Of a stretch of 64,000 nt of DNA, positions 51,516-62,494 are shown piece after piece. Location: positions 7,254,001 to 7,318,000 of the forward strand of contig CM055611.1 of NCBI GenBank assembly GCA_029379385.1. Reading direction: 5' to 3'. The DNA is from Quillaja saponaria (lineage: Eukaryota > Streptophyta > Magnoliopsida > Fabales > Quillajaceae). Numbering within the stretch: the first letter of the stretch is position 1; each line of letters opens with the position of its first letter. Under the pieces are notes generated by a model, which worked only from the letters and a program-made list of their open reading frames with translations, was not told the DNA's origin and ran no database searches. The translations under genes and the position numbers were made by a program.

Positions 51516-54180
51516 AATCTTCCATAATACTAAATAAGTTATATGCAAAATAATTTATCTATAAAAATATGATTCAAGTGTAAAACACGTGGATTGCATA
51601 CTAATATATATTAAATATAATTATCAAAAATATATTTTGGTGTTAGTAGAGTACAATGTCTTTGACTTTAATATATATATATATATATAGACCAACTATT
51701 TTATGACATACATGTTGTACGTGAATCTTATTTATGATATATCCTACTAATATTAAAGAGAATTAGGACACAAAAATATTAATAGTCATAAAACAATCAC
51801 AATCTTATTAATATTAAAATAGAAAAGAATTAGAAAAGAAATAAAAATAATAAATAAATAGTTTATTTGAAATAAAATAACAACTAAAAAGTAATTATGT
51901 CATAGTAGAAATTCATAATGGTATTTAAGAAAATAAATGATTTTTTTTCTAAACCACTTTTATATCATAAACAAATAGATAAATTTAAAAAAAAATTAAA
52001 TTCATAAATTTATATATATTTTTTTTAATTATATACTCTTAATATTATTATATATATTTTTTAAATTCATAAATTTGAGAAGAACTAAAAAATATTATAA
52101 ATATTAGAAGCATATTAAACCAAAAATAAAAAGTAAAAAAAATTCAATCTTAACTACTATTGACTTATAATTATTGAAAAAAAATATATGAATTATTAAA
52201 GTTAAAACAATAATATTATAATCATGAAAACACACTTAGTATATATTTCTTTTAATTCATATTAATTTTTAAAAATTTTAATTCTTAAACTTGAGAAGAA
52301 ATTAAAAAATTATGATTCTTAGAAATTTATTAAACAAAAAAAAATTGAGAAAGTCAATCTCTTAACTACTATTGATATACAATTATTTAAAAAATTATAA
52401 ATTTATTAAATTAAAAATAAATTAATAAAAAATAAATTAATAGTCCTAAAATAATTATAATTCTATTGATATTAAAATGGAGAAAAATTAAGAAAAAAAA
52501 AAAGAAAAAAAAAAGATTATTTGTAGTAAAATAATAACAACTAAAGATAACTATGTTTATAAAAGCTCAAAAGGGTATTTAAGAAAATCAAAAGATTCTT
52601 CCTTTAAGCCACTTTTATATATATATTTAAGAATAATAAACCTATTTGTTTATGATCATCTTAGTTTTTAGATAATTAAAGATTTAAAATATGGGTCAAA
52701 TTAAATTTAATATTAAAAACTCCAAATCTAACTCTTTGTGCTATCAATCATTGAATTTAGAAATTTTAAATTTCAAATGCTCTCATATAATTATTATATC
52801 TAAACAAAAAAATTAAAACTTAAAAACAATAAATTCCAAATGATGATATTCCTATAAGTAGGAATCACGTATTGAGTTGAGTGTGTGAGCTGAGTAGTTA
52901 TAATCCATAGAATAATATTGTCTGTCTTCCTGTTGACTAGGCTTTATGACTGAATCAATCCTTGTCATATGAGCCAATCTACAATCCTTATGATATTAGC
53001 CAATCTGCATTGTTGTAGTTTTATTTGTCACAAGACATTGTTGCAATTTTATGATTGCGTGAAAAGATGATTTTTCATTGAGACATAACAGTTTGCTCAA
53101 TTTAAGAGAAGAAACAAAAATAAAGAACCTTCATCTTGCGAGAGTGTGTTAAGGAAAAAGAAAAAAGATAAAGATTTGAGTTTAAATTAATATGTATTAT
53201 CTTAATCCTAATCTATAATTATCATGATTATTTAATATTATAATTATTTTATAGTTCATGATTACCTACTAATGATGCCTATTATTTAATATTGTTATTA
53301 TTTATAGTTCATGACGATCTACGAATGCCTATACATAGCAAGCACTAATATTGTATTAAATGAATTGAGTATTTATAATCCATGGAATAATATTTTCTAT
53401 CCTCCCGTGGACTAAACCCACATATATCTCAATGTCTCACTATCTCTATTTTACTCTTTTTTATATTTTAAAATCCAATATTACAAATTGATATATTTAA
53501 AATAAATGAATGTCAAATTTCTAAATTTTGAATTGTAAAAAATTTAAATTATTGAATTTGAAATTGATGAAAATCAAATCCCTAAATTTCAAATCACACA
53601 AAGCTTAAAAGTGTGTTTGAAACAATAAAAAATAGCACTCATTTTATTTTAAATAAATTCTACAATTTAATTCATTTAAAATGTATTCTCTTATTTAGAA
53701 TGTAAACAACACTTGTTGAGTTTAGTCTAATCCTTTTATTTAAAATAAATGAATAATTTATTTCAGTTTAAGTATTTTTTTCAATGTACCCTCAAATTTT
53801 TAATTAAAACTAGCATTGATTAACTTTGATGGGAAAATCAATCATTGTTCAATGAAAAAAAAAAAATTTGACAAGAAAAATAAAAATTTATAGTTAGTTA
53901 CATGAACATTGGAGATAAAATTGTGAAGATTTTTTTATCGATTTATTTAAGTGAAAAATATGTGTAAAATTAATAATAAAAATGTCTGAATTTATTTTTT
54001 AGCCATTGAAATTTGCTGCACATTCCTTCAATAGTTTATAGAAACACTTGAGAAAGCATGGGTAAATTCGAAACCACCTACAACTCAATTTTATTTTTCC
54101 TTTTTTAATTGTTAGAGATACTTCCAAGATTAGTTTATAGAAACTTAACCAATGGTTGAAATGATGTTTCACAGGATTTG
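51516..54180. other. AT-rich intergenic with dispersed repeat copy
   Basis: 51700-52650 is a copy of the AT-rich dimeric repeat at 20.2-21.2 kb. TTATAATCCAT(A/G)GAATAATATT occurs at about 52899 and 53376. No gene is seen on either strand. Confidence 0.5.
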
Positions 54181-57100
54181 ACACCAAAACTCCAACAGAA
54201 AGGGCTGGAGCAACGGTGGGAGAAAGCAGTTCTAAGTTTCCTAGTTCATGGGGAAGGCTAGAAATATATTTTTATTCCCAAAAATATGGATCCTTCTTTT
54301 TGGAGGGGGAATGGAGAAATAAATCCTATGAATGTCTTTCATGAGTCAGCTCTTAAACCTCTAATTAGGTAAGACGGCACCTAAGAGGTAGGGACAATAA
54401 ATGCGACTAGACCACTCACAATTCTGGCTTCTAAGGGCGTTTAAGTTTAAAAACAAAAGTATGTTAGTTAAGCAAGTGAAACCCATCAGAACTAGGAGAT
54501 GAGAAACAGTAGAGATTGTAATGGCAAAGACATAGAAGTTTAATAGAATACAAAGGCATAAAGGACAAATATAAAATAGATAAACATAACTCTGTGTGCA
54601 TAAGAGAGGGGTGTTTACAAGGGATGGGTATTTCTGCATGTGTCACCTCTTTTCCCAACTACCATGATGGCCTCCTACTTTGTGAAACAATGAATGACAT
54701 TATTCTCTCAAAAGTAGCAAGTAGAGAGCATAACTCAAAATTACCCGATTAGTAATGGGCATGTACAGAAAAATGAAAAGGGAAAGAAAGAAAAACTTAA
54801 AAGGGAGATAAACATGAGAAAGAACACAAAGGACCAAGGTCTTGAGCTCGAAAGAAGATTGAGCACCATCCCCTCAGTTTCTGATTTACATCCTTTAAAG
54901 ACTACAGCATTCCAAAAGACAAACCCTCTTATGAAAGGAGCATGTGAATAACATATTTTGTGGTCTATATTCTTGCAGTGAACATCATTTCTTGACTGTA
55001 AATATTTTGTATCTCAAGGTCTTGTTATAATTTATTTTTTTACTAAATAAAAACTATCAAAGCTACTATCACCTTATCAAACCACTAAGGTTCAAATGAT
55101 CCATCCATGTGCTAAAGAAAAGCATACTACTTGATAAATTAAAATGACAGAAAATAGAAAAAAAAATTGTGAGACTTCAAAACTGGTTAGTGATATACAA
55201 AAGCTACTAACTATTTGAAATAATGATAAAACAAAATTTTCCATAATTAGAACTGAGAGGCATTTGCAATCACAACCATAAGAAAAGGAAAAATAACAAA
55301 ACAAAAGAAATTCATTAGATGGAAAACTCAAAGCCAAACAGTAATTTGTAAAAGAAAAAAAAAAGTGTTTTCTAAGGCTACAACCTCAAATGCTACTTTC
55401 AAATAATTAGACAAAGGTTCTATTATGTCAATTAACCAGACACGAGTTGCCTTCTGTTGGGATTAGAAACTGTGTTTCTCATCCATAAATGTTCCTTTAA
55501 CAATTAAAGGAGAATTTTCATAACCATCTCAAAAGGGTTTCTAAATTAAACCCCCTTGCATGATTGTTTCATGGGATTCTGACTATAAATTCAAGTTTTT
55601 CTTGACTTATTGAAAATCGCAGGACAGCTAATGCAAGAAAATAAGTACCTATATACTAAAGCACAAGTCCAAACCTGAGCTTTTTCCACGAAGACTAGAA
55701 TGATCAGAAAACTAAAGATAAAAGTTCAACAAAGACCTTAAAGCATTAAGGTCACACATGAAAATAAATTGAAGCTAATCACGTTTACACATGCATGATT
55801 AGATTAGGACACACTTATAAAGTATCTCTCCCTCTGAGCTTTTTCCACTCAGAAAAGAATGATCAGAAAACTATAGATAAAAGTTCAACAAAGACTTTAA
55901 AGCATTAAGATCACACCTGCAAATAAATTAAAGCTAATCACACTTACACATGCATGATTAGATAAGAACACAGTCACACAAATACCTCACTCCTCCCTGA
56001 CATTATATGAGAAATTTTGATATTTCCTACAATTTTTTCTTTAGAACTCCCATGAATCATATGAATATGGGTGGTGTAAGTCCCCCCCCAATCTTCATTT
56101 TAATTACACTTCCTTGGAGACTTAAAAATGAGGTTAGCATTTTTTATTGATGTTTCTCCTTTCAAAAGTGTAGGCAAATAAATATTGTTACACTATCATC
56201 ATAGAATTAACCCATTCCCTTTAAACACCCTAGTTCAATATCAAAGGAAAAATAATGATAATAAATACGCATGGTTATAAGAGCAACAGCCCCAAGTCCA
56301 ACCACTTAAGGTGCAACAAAATCTTTCTACATAGCTTCCAGATGAGGCTACCAATATGCAATCTTCACAATGCAATGGAAGCTTCTAGAAACAAAATACC
56401 TCGCTTTTTAAATATCTAAGCTATCTGGATACGATCATGGATGTCTCATTCATGCAGATTTCAAGAAACAAAGCTTACCATTAGATTCATATCTCTCTTG
56501 AGCAGGTGGAAGAGGAAAAGATTTTTAAACTCTAAAGGTATGCTAATATCTAACTAGAAAATTTCGAAATGAAGTATTAATAATTATTGAGATGAAAAAA
56601 TAACAGGAAATAGGAAGTAAATCAGTTATTGTATCAACAAAATGATTACCCAACTTCTTGGAGCCAAACTCAGTTGTTTGTAAGAAATTCAATTTTTTGG
56701 ATACACTACTGTTAGGAGGCTCTAATTACCTGGGTTTCCCGAAGAATGAGAAACCCAAGTTCAATGATAAAATATTTTCTTCTTCTTCCACCCCAATCCC
56801 TCGGCCCTCACCCGGCAATTGTAATCTACATTTATTTTCTATACTGCTTTAAAACATTTTCTTCACACGCCATGACACAGACAATCTAATTTTCATGAGA
56901 TTATAGGTTACATTTCTGCCATAACCATAAATATCAGGGCAATTGCTCAAGTTTAATTTTAACATTCAAAACAGAGCTTCAGTCAGGATCATTGTCTCGG
57001 AAGAAATAATAAGAGTGACCCCTACATTGGTAAATCTTTACAACTAATCTATAATCAACCAATATGGATATGCAGAACCAGATAGATAATACAAGGTCAC

Positions 57101-57303
57101 TGATATAGAAAATAAATAACAAGCAAGTTTCAACCATCCCCCAATGATAAAACTCATCGGGCAATCTTACAGTAAAAAAAGAGCCACAATAAAAATTAAC
57201 AAGCTTTTGTCTCTTTAAGCTAACAATTTTTGCGACTTATTGAATCCAAAAAGGTACAATTCTAGTTCATTTCAAGAACTTCACTAAAAAAAAAAAGGGA
57301 ATC
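54181..57303. other. Intergenic region 3' of the ferredoxin gene
   Basis: It is less AT-rich than its surroundings and apparently free of recognised transposons. A duplicated stretch of about 140 bases (CTGAGCTTTTTCCAC...CATGCATGATTAGAT) lies at 55676-55817 and 55836-55978. Open frames here are short and show no family motif. It may include the 3' UTR of the ferredoxin gene or a non-coding transcript. Confidence 0.45.
55676..55978. repeat. Tandem duplication, about 160-bp step
   Basis: Two units share AATGATCAGAAAACTA, AAAAGTTCAACAAAGAC, AAAGCATTAAG and TACACATGCATGATTAGAT, with scattered mismatches. Confidence 0.8.
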
Positions 57304-57792
57304 TTAAGGAATGTCCCAGGGTTTGGGCTCAGGAATCGCGATGACCATACCTTTGAGATCAGGCGTCAACACAACCTGACATCCTAGTCGGGAATGCTTG
57401 TTCAAAACCCTAGCCCTGGAGTTCCTCTTGAGAACATACTCTTCATCGTAGGAACGTGGAGGGAGCCTTTCAAGCCATTCTTCAGCTATGTTGACCTCGC
57501 ACTCAGCGGAGCAAGCGTCGATGTCTTCCAACCGATGAGAGGCAGGGTCGATAAGGCCAGTGTTAGTCAAGGCCTTGAGAAGGGTATGACCGGAAAGACC
57601 CACGACCTCACGCTTTTTGCCGTCGAGATCGATGGCGAATAGCTTTACGATCCGATCGGAAACCTTCTTGGAGGCTGAGGGTGAAGACGCCGATGAAGCA
57701 GATGATCTGGAAATTAGGTACTGGGAGTAGAAAGAGAGAGAAGGGAGACGATGAATTTGAGAAGAAAGTCTCTGGAGGCTTGCAATAGCCAT
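57304..57792 (-). CDS. C1-FDX: Mitochondrial complex I bridge ferredoxin-like protein (C1-FDX type)
   Basis: This is an intact single-exon ORF of 162 residues with an ATG start and TAA stop. Residues 1-43 are rich in Ser, Ala and Arg and nearly free of acidic residues, as expected for a mitochondrial presequence. Residues 47-155 follow the adrenodoxin-type ferredoxin fold: a beta start (IVKLFAIDLDGK), a GHTLLKAL helix, then the cluster loop. A redox 2Fe-2S ferredoxin needs C-x5-C-x2-C plus a distal C. Here only C94, C98 (spacing C-x3-C) and C138 remain, so a normal cluster is unlikely. Plant complex I contains a ferredoxin-like subunit (Arabidopsis At3g07480) that bridges the matrix and membrane arms, and length, C-terminal PKPW and cysteine loss fit it. 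The family call is from recall, not from a search. The promoter on the right has TGGGCY motifs typical of nuclear genes for respiratory proteins. Confidence 0.82.
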   Translation of the reverse strand: MAIASLQRLSSQIHRLPSLSFYSQYLISRSSASSASSPSASKKVSDRIVKLFAIDLDGKKREVVGLSGHTLLKALTNTGLIDPASHRLEDIDACSAECEVNIAEEWLERLPPRSYDEEYVLKRNSRARVLNKHSRLGCQVVLTPDLKGMVIAIPEPKPWDIP

Positions 57793-58060
57793 TGCTGCCG
57801 AGAGACGAGAGAGATCGATGATTTGGTGAATGTGAGCAATGAAAGAGGGGAGCTACTGTAAACAACGCACGAGTACCACAGACGCGTTCACACACTCACA
57901 GGCCCGTTTGTGTTGGCCCAGGCCACGTGACATGGGCCACACCTCAGCCATTTGGTTTGGATTGTAGCCCATTCAACGGGGCCTAGGCCGCGTGTCCCGA
58001 AAGCGGCCAAGCTTTTAGGCACCACGGCCCAAGCCACGGAACTTAATAAATTTTTTTTTC
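57793..58060 (-). promoter_or_regulatory. Promoter/5' UTR of the ferredoxin gene with site II motifs and a G-box
   Basis: This is the most GC-rich stretch near the gene. Site II motifs (TGGGCC/TGGGCT, bound by TCP factors in many respiratory and ribosomal-protein genes) are at 57915-57920 (as GGCCCA), 57933-57938, 57966-57971 (as AGCCCA) and 58026-58031 (as GGCCCA). A palindromic G-box CACGTG is at 57924-57929. The motifs lie 120-240 bases upstream of the start codon. No convincing TATA box is seen, as is common for this class. Confidence 0.6.
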
Positions 58061-59140
58061 CCCTTATTTTTACCTTTCTCTTATTCAAAAATTCTCACCT
58101 TGTCCCAGCCAAAATGTCCAAAATGCCAAAATTTTCTTTGCTGCAACAGTCAGCAACGATCAAAATTTTTTTTTTTTTTTTTCTTATTCTTAATTCTATA
58201 AAAACCACATTTTATTCTCCAATTTATACACCATTCTCAAATTACTCCATATTCTTCAAAAAATTTATTCTTCAATTTTAGTCTATAAAGATTGTGTTTG
58301 GCAGACCAAATAAGAAAAATCATATAAAATATTTCTATCTTATTCGGCCTAATTAATTGTTTGGTGCATGCCACTAGGTTGGACAAAAAAAATTGAAATG
58401 GAGTTTTAATCCTGTTGATACAAGATTATGTTGTCTTTATATGAATGATGGTATTATAACGGAGAATATAAAAGAACAATGAACCAACATAGTAAATTCT
58501 CAAACTATCCCAATCTCTTCCTCTTTTTCGCAAACTAGTTTTTTGTCAATAAAAAGTTTATTTTTATTTTTTATAAAATAAATTAAAATTCAAAATTATA
58601 CAAAAAAAAAAAAAAAAAAAAATCCTTTTAAGGAAGATATAGAATATTTGCCTTCATATTTTACTTGCAACTAAAATATATTTCTTCATTTTTTTCACAA
58701 CAAAAAAATAATAATAATAAATTTAAAGTCAACATTCTACAAAATAAAAACTATTATAAATATATTTTTTAAAATATTTTGTGTCATGATAATTACTATA
58801 ATTGTTTAAATAGTTATGATCATATTATATATATATATATATATATATATTCATCAAACAATAGAGTAATTTTTTCAAAACAAATTATAATAAAATTTAA
58901 TTAAAAATATATTTGAACATATAAAAAAAAATATATTTATATATGAGTTATATAAATTCTTTGTTCAAGATTAATTATGTCAAAAGAGTATTAGAGTTTA
59001 TCATAACTGATGTAATCCAATACTTTACCAAATAATTAAGAAAGATAATTTAGTTATATCTTGCATCGTATTCAAACATGCACCAAAAACATGATAGGAT
59101 AAGTGCTTATATACGCGTATCCTAATCTTTATAAGATATC
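58061..59140. other. AT-rich intergenic, no gene seen
   Basis: It holds T and A homopolymers (about 58168-58182, 58603-58621) and a TA run (about 58826-58850). No ORF with protein-like composition is present. Confidence 0.5.
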
Positions 59141-60250
59141 TTGTCTTATCTTATCCTATTCGTGCAACCACACACAGCCAAACTGGATGACAATGGTAAA
59201 GTAATATGGAGATTAAATGATATGAAGGTTTTCGTGGATTGTCCAATTGAGGAAAGGAAAATTCAGGGAAGGCCTTCGGTATCCAAAGATGTCTGTTGGC
59301 AAGTATTGGTGCCCAATACATTGAGATTACTACACATACATTATAATAAAATCAGTTCAATAAAAAAGTACGATCGATTGAAGAAAGATTCAAACCTGTA
59401 CCGGAATTTGGGAAGTAGACTGTCGTCAAATAGGATTTAGAGAATAAGATGTGGACGACTACAAATGAGTGGTGCAGTAAGAATTGTAGGTAAGTTTAAT
59501 AAATATCTTTCGAATTTGTGTTCAAAACATTAAATTTTAATTTCATTGTGAATACATCAACATGGCATGGATGCCCTAAAATCAAGAACAAGAGTTTCAA
59601 GGTAGCTAAGGAGTTGAACTTAGTTGGACTTTTTTTTCAATGGTACATCTATGCTTTAGAAGCGAAAGTAGATACTTCATCTTCTAGAGTTTTGTCGAGG
59701 GTTGATGGTGATGATGATGAATATGAAGCTAGACACCTATCCACCAACAAATTTAGGATATGGTTTTATTGTCGCAAATAAATTTGAAGAATCTCCTGAA
59801 TTTGGAGATTTGAATATGTATGCACATACTTGGGTACTGCATAGCTTCCTACATTGAACACATAGTCTTCATCACGTACATCATCTAGAGCTAGCCCTAG
59901 TCTTCCACAAAGGAGGAATAGGAAGTCCAAAAAGGGAGTCGCCATCATTGATGAGAACATTAGTGAGCTGGAAGATTTGATTCAACAAAGAATATCAAGT
60001 TCTCGCCTCTCATCCTCCTCAAGCTAAAACTCTGGCGCTTCTACTTCCATATAAGAGGTTTAAGCATAAAAAGAGAGACTTGTCTAGACTCAACGTTTAC
60101 GACTGGAAATATGTCGAAGTCACTAAGGTCATGTAAGTGTTAGTGAACAAAGAAACCTTTAGTACACTAAATGAACTAGTCACTCAAATCAATTGGTTTG
60201 AGTTCAAAGTTGAGTTAGAAAGGTAGTGTTTAGGTTTGATTTGAAGCATT
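59141..60250 (+). pseudogene. Decayed Myb/SANT-like DNA-binding domain gene
   Basis: The frame from about 59172 reads DDNGKVIWRLNDMKVFVDC, then a run with CWQVLV and KKYDRLKKDSNLYRNLG. This matches the general pattern of plant Myb/SANT-like domains found in L10-interacting MYB proteins and in PIF/Harbinger partner proteins (W..., GW/CWQ, KNK-D-LKK-W). The frame stops at 59440. A second frame (59518-59781) continues with basic and acidic patches. A third zone (about 60118-60225) reads NKETFSTLNELVTQINWFEFKVELE, like the conserved tail of this family. Stops and frame changes separate the pieces, so it is non-functional. It may be a relic of a Harbinger-type element or of a domesticated gene. 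Confidence 0.5.
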
Positions 60251-62348
60251 GTATATTTTTTGTTATTTAGCTTCTTCTTTGTAATGTCATTTTATAAAAA
60301 CAGAAAAAAAAATACTAGGAAAAAAAAAGATTTTTTTTTTTTGTCTTTTATTTTAATTCCATTTTATATATATTTTTTTTATTAATTTGTTTGTTTTGTA
60401 AAATATTTCAAGCACTTATTTAATTAGATTATTTATTAGAATTAAATTGAATAAATATAGTTTAATTTAAATAAAAATAGTTCAACTTGAATTAAAAAAA
60501 AAAAATCAAAGCTGAATAAAAAAAAAATAGTCTGATTTCAATTACAAATAAAACAAAATAAAATTTTAATTTAATTTCAATTAAAAATAAAAAATGAATA
60601 TATTTTTTTTTAATTTCAATTAAAAATCAAATTGAATAAAAAAAAATCATAAAGTAATGGCTTTTAGGTAATTTGCATATGAATATGCTTTTCAGACCAT
60701 AATTACAAATAATCATTTTTGGACAACCCAAATCGACACCCAAGTTGAGCCAAGATCTCAGAACATGTTCTTCACCTCGCGGCCAAACTAAACGCACCCA
60801 CAATGATAGATATGAGTGTCTAATCAGTTAAGCTGAAAGACTAGTTACACTTTATAAAAGTTTATTTGGGAGTTGTAGAAGAGAGAAAAGGAGAGGAAAC
60901 ACTTATCCTTTCTTTCATTGGGAGTTTAAAAATAAAAAAATAAAAATAAAAGGATAAGATACATTTCTAATTTAAGAAACTTAGTGGTAATGAAAGTTGA
61001 TATTACTAAATACTTATACAATTATACATTTTGTTAAAGTTATATAACACTTTCTCATGAAAATATAGTACTCAATTTTAGGTTCCTTTGAACCTTCAAG
61101 TGTTATTACTATTCCTGCTTGACCTCCTATGTCACCTAAGGCTGTGCAACCGGTCGGTAGGTCAAGTTTGACAAAAATTTCACTTGACCGAATCAAGTTG
61201 GGTTGGCAAAAATTCCACCAAAGTTTAGAATTTAGGTGGTCGGGTGACAAAAAATTGCTTCTAGTTAAAAATTTAGTTGGGGCTGCTAAGTCTGATGAGT
61301 TAGACTTTTATTTGAATACTTTATTGTAAAATAATTTATTACTTGTTTTTAAAAAATAATTTTTCTAACAGGTGTCATAAAGGTACTTGTTAACTTGAAA
61401 CTTTCCAAAATTAGCAATTTATGTATTAAATATCACTAAAGTCATGATCAACTATTGTAACAAATGATATAAACTTGTTAATTAGAGAAGCTTAACAAAT
61501 TCTTCTAGGGCACTCGTTAGAAAAATCATTTAACAAATAATAAGATCCAAAGTAAATAAAAAAAAAAAATTCAAATTACATAATTTTTAAGATAGAAATA
61601 AACATAAATTGAAGTTTTAACATTATAATTTAAATAAAAATATTTAAACATAAACATAAGTTCAAACGAAATATAAAATGTTAAAATCAACATAAACATA
61701 TATTGAGTTGAGTCCTTCATTCATTTTCATGTATTAAAATACTCCATATTGGATTTTATATGTAAAAATTATTTTAAAATATTAGTATATAAATTTGGGT
61801 AGGTTGTATTTTCCCTTTGTCCTGGCCATTATACACGTGTGGCCCAGCGGATAAGGCCACAATGGTTAAAAAAAAATTCTACCCTTATAAGTGACTCGAC
61901 TTAGGATAAAAGATAAAATATTACTCAAATTAAAACTCAGGTATAATAGGATTGTCCAGTTTTGGCCTTCTTTGTGTAGGTCGGTCTAAGTTTTGGTTTT
62001 TCGAAATTTTTTGCACTCCACTAATTTCAACTAACTTGTACAATGCGGAAAAAAAAAATATTTTCACACAAAAAATATGAGCATACTCAATCTCTAGGTT
62101 CTTTAACCTTCTAAACTCTTAATGAATAATTCTACTTCAAATTTATGTTCTTAAATAAATTATGCCGGCATAGATAACTATAATAGGATAGTTATAATTA
62201 AAATTATGTATATTTCAAGGAATCCACATGTGGAAGTATTTAAAAACTCAGTCCACAATCCAATTATCCCTTATATTTTTAGTTTTTCCATGTTAATATA
62301 TCACAATTATTTTGACTGTCAAATAGAGAAGGTAAGCACAATAACCTC
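60251..62348. other. AT-rich intergenic, no gene seen
   Basis: 60430-60650 has imperfect repeats of TTTCAATTAAAAATAAA-type sequence. 61837-61859 resembles the 5' half of a tRNA. A 66-codon frame at 61129-61329 contains no family motif. Confidence 0.45.
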
Positions 62349-62453
62349 TGTTATAACCCAGTACGTTAATATTTCGTTTTAACAACTTAGTATGTAAATT
62401 TGGTATATTGGTGAATCAATAGTAAATAAAAATAAAGCTAAAGTAAATAAATA

Positions 62454-62494
<41 letters not shown>

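Noticed and set aside
54361..54658. 92- and 64-codon minus-strand frames
   Set aside because: They overlap in different frames, are rich in Leu/Ser from AT-rich DNA, and lack recognisable domains or splice context.
57394..58088. Overlapping frames on both strands around the ferredoxin gene
   Set aside because: They are alternative frames of the ferredoxin gene and its GC-richer promoter, without family motifs.
61129..61329. 66-codon ORF following GTGCAACCGGTCGGTAGGTC
   Set aside because: It looks like generic repeat-derived sequence, with no protein family pattern.
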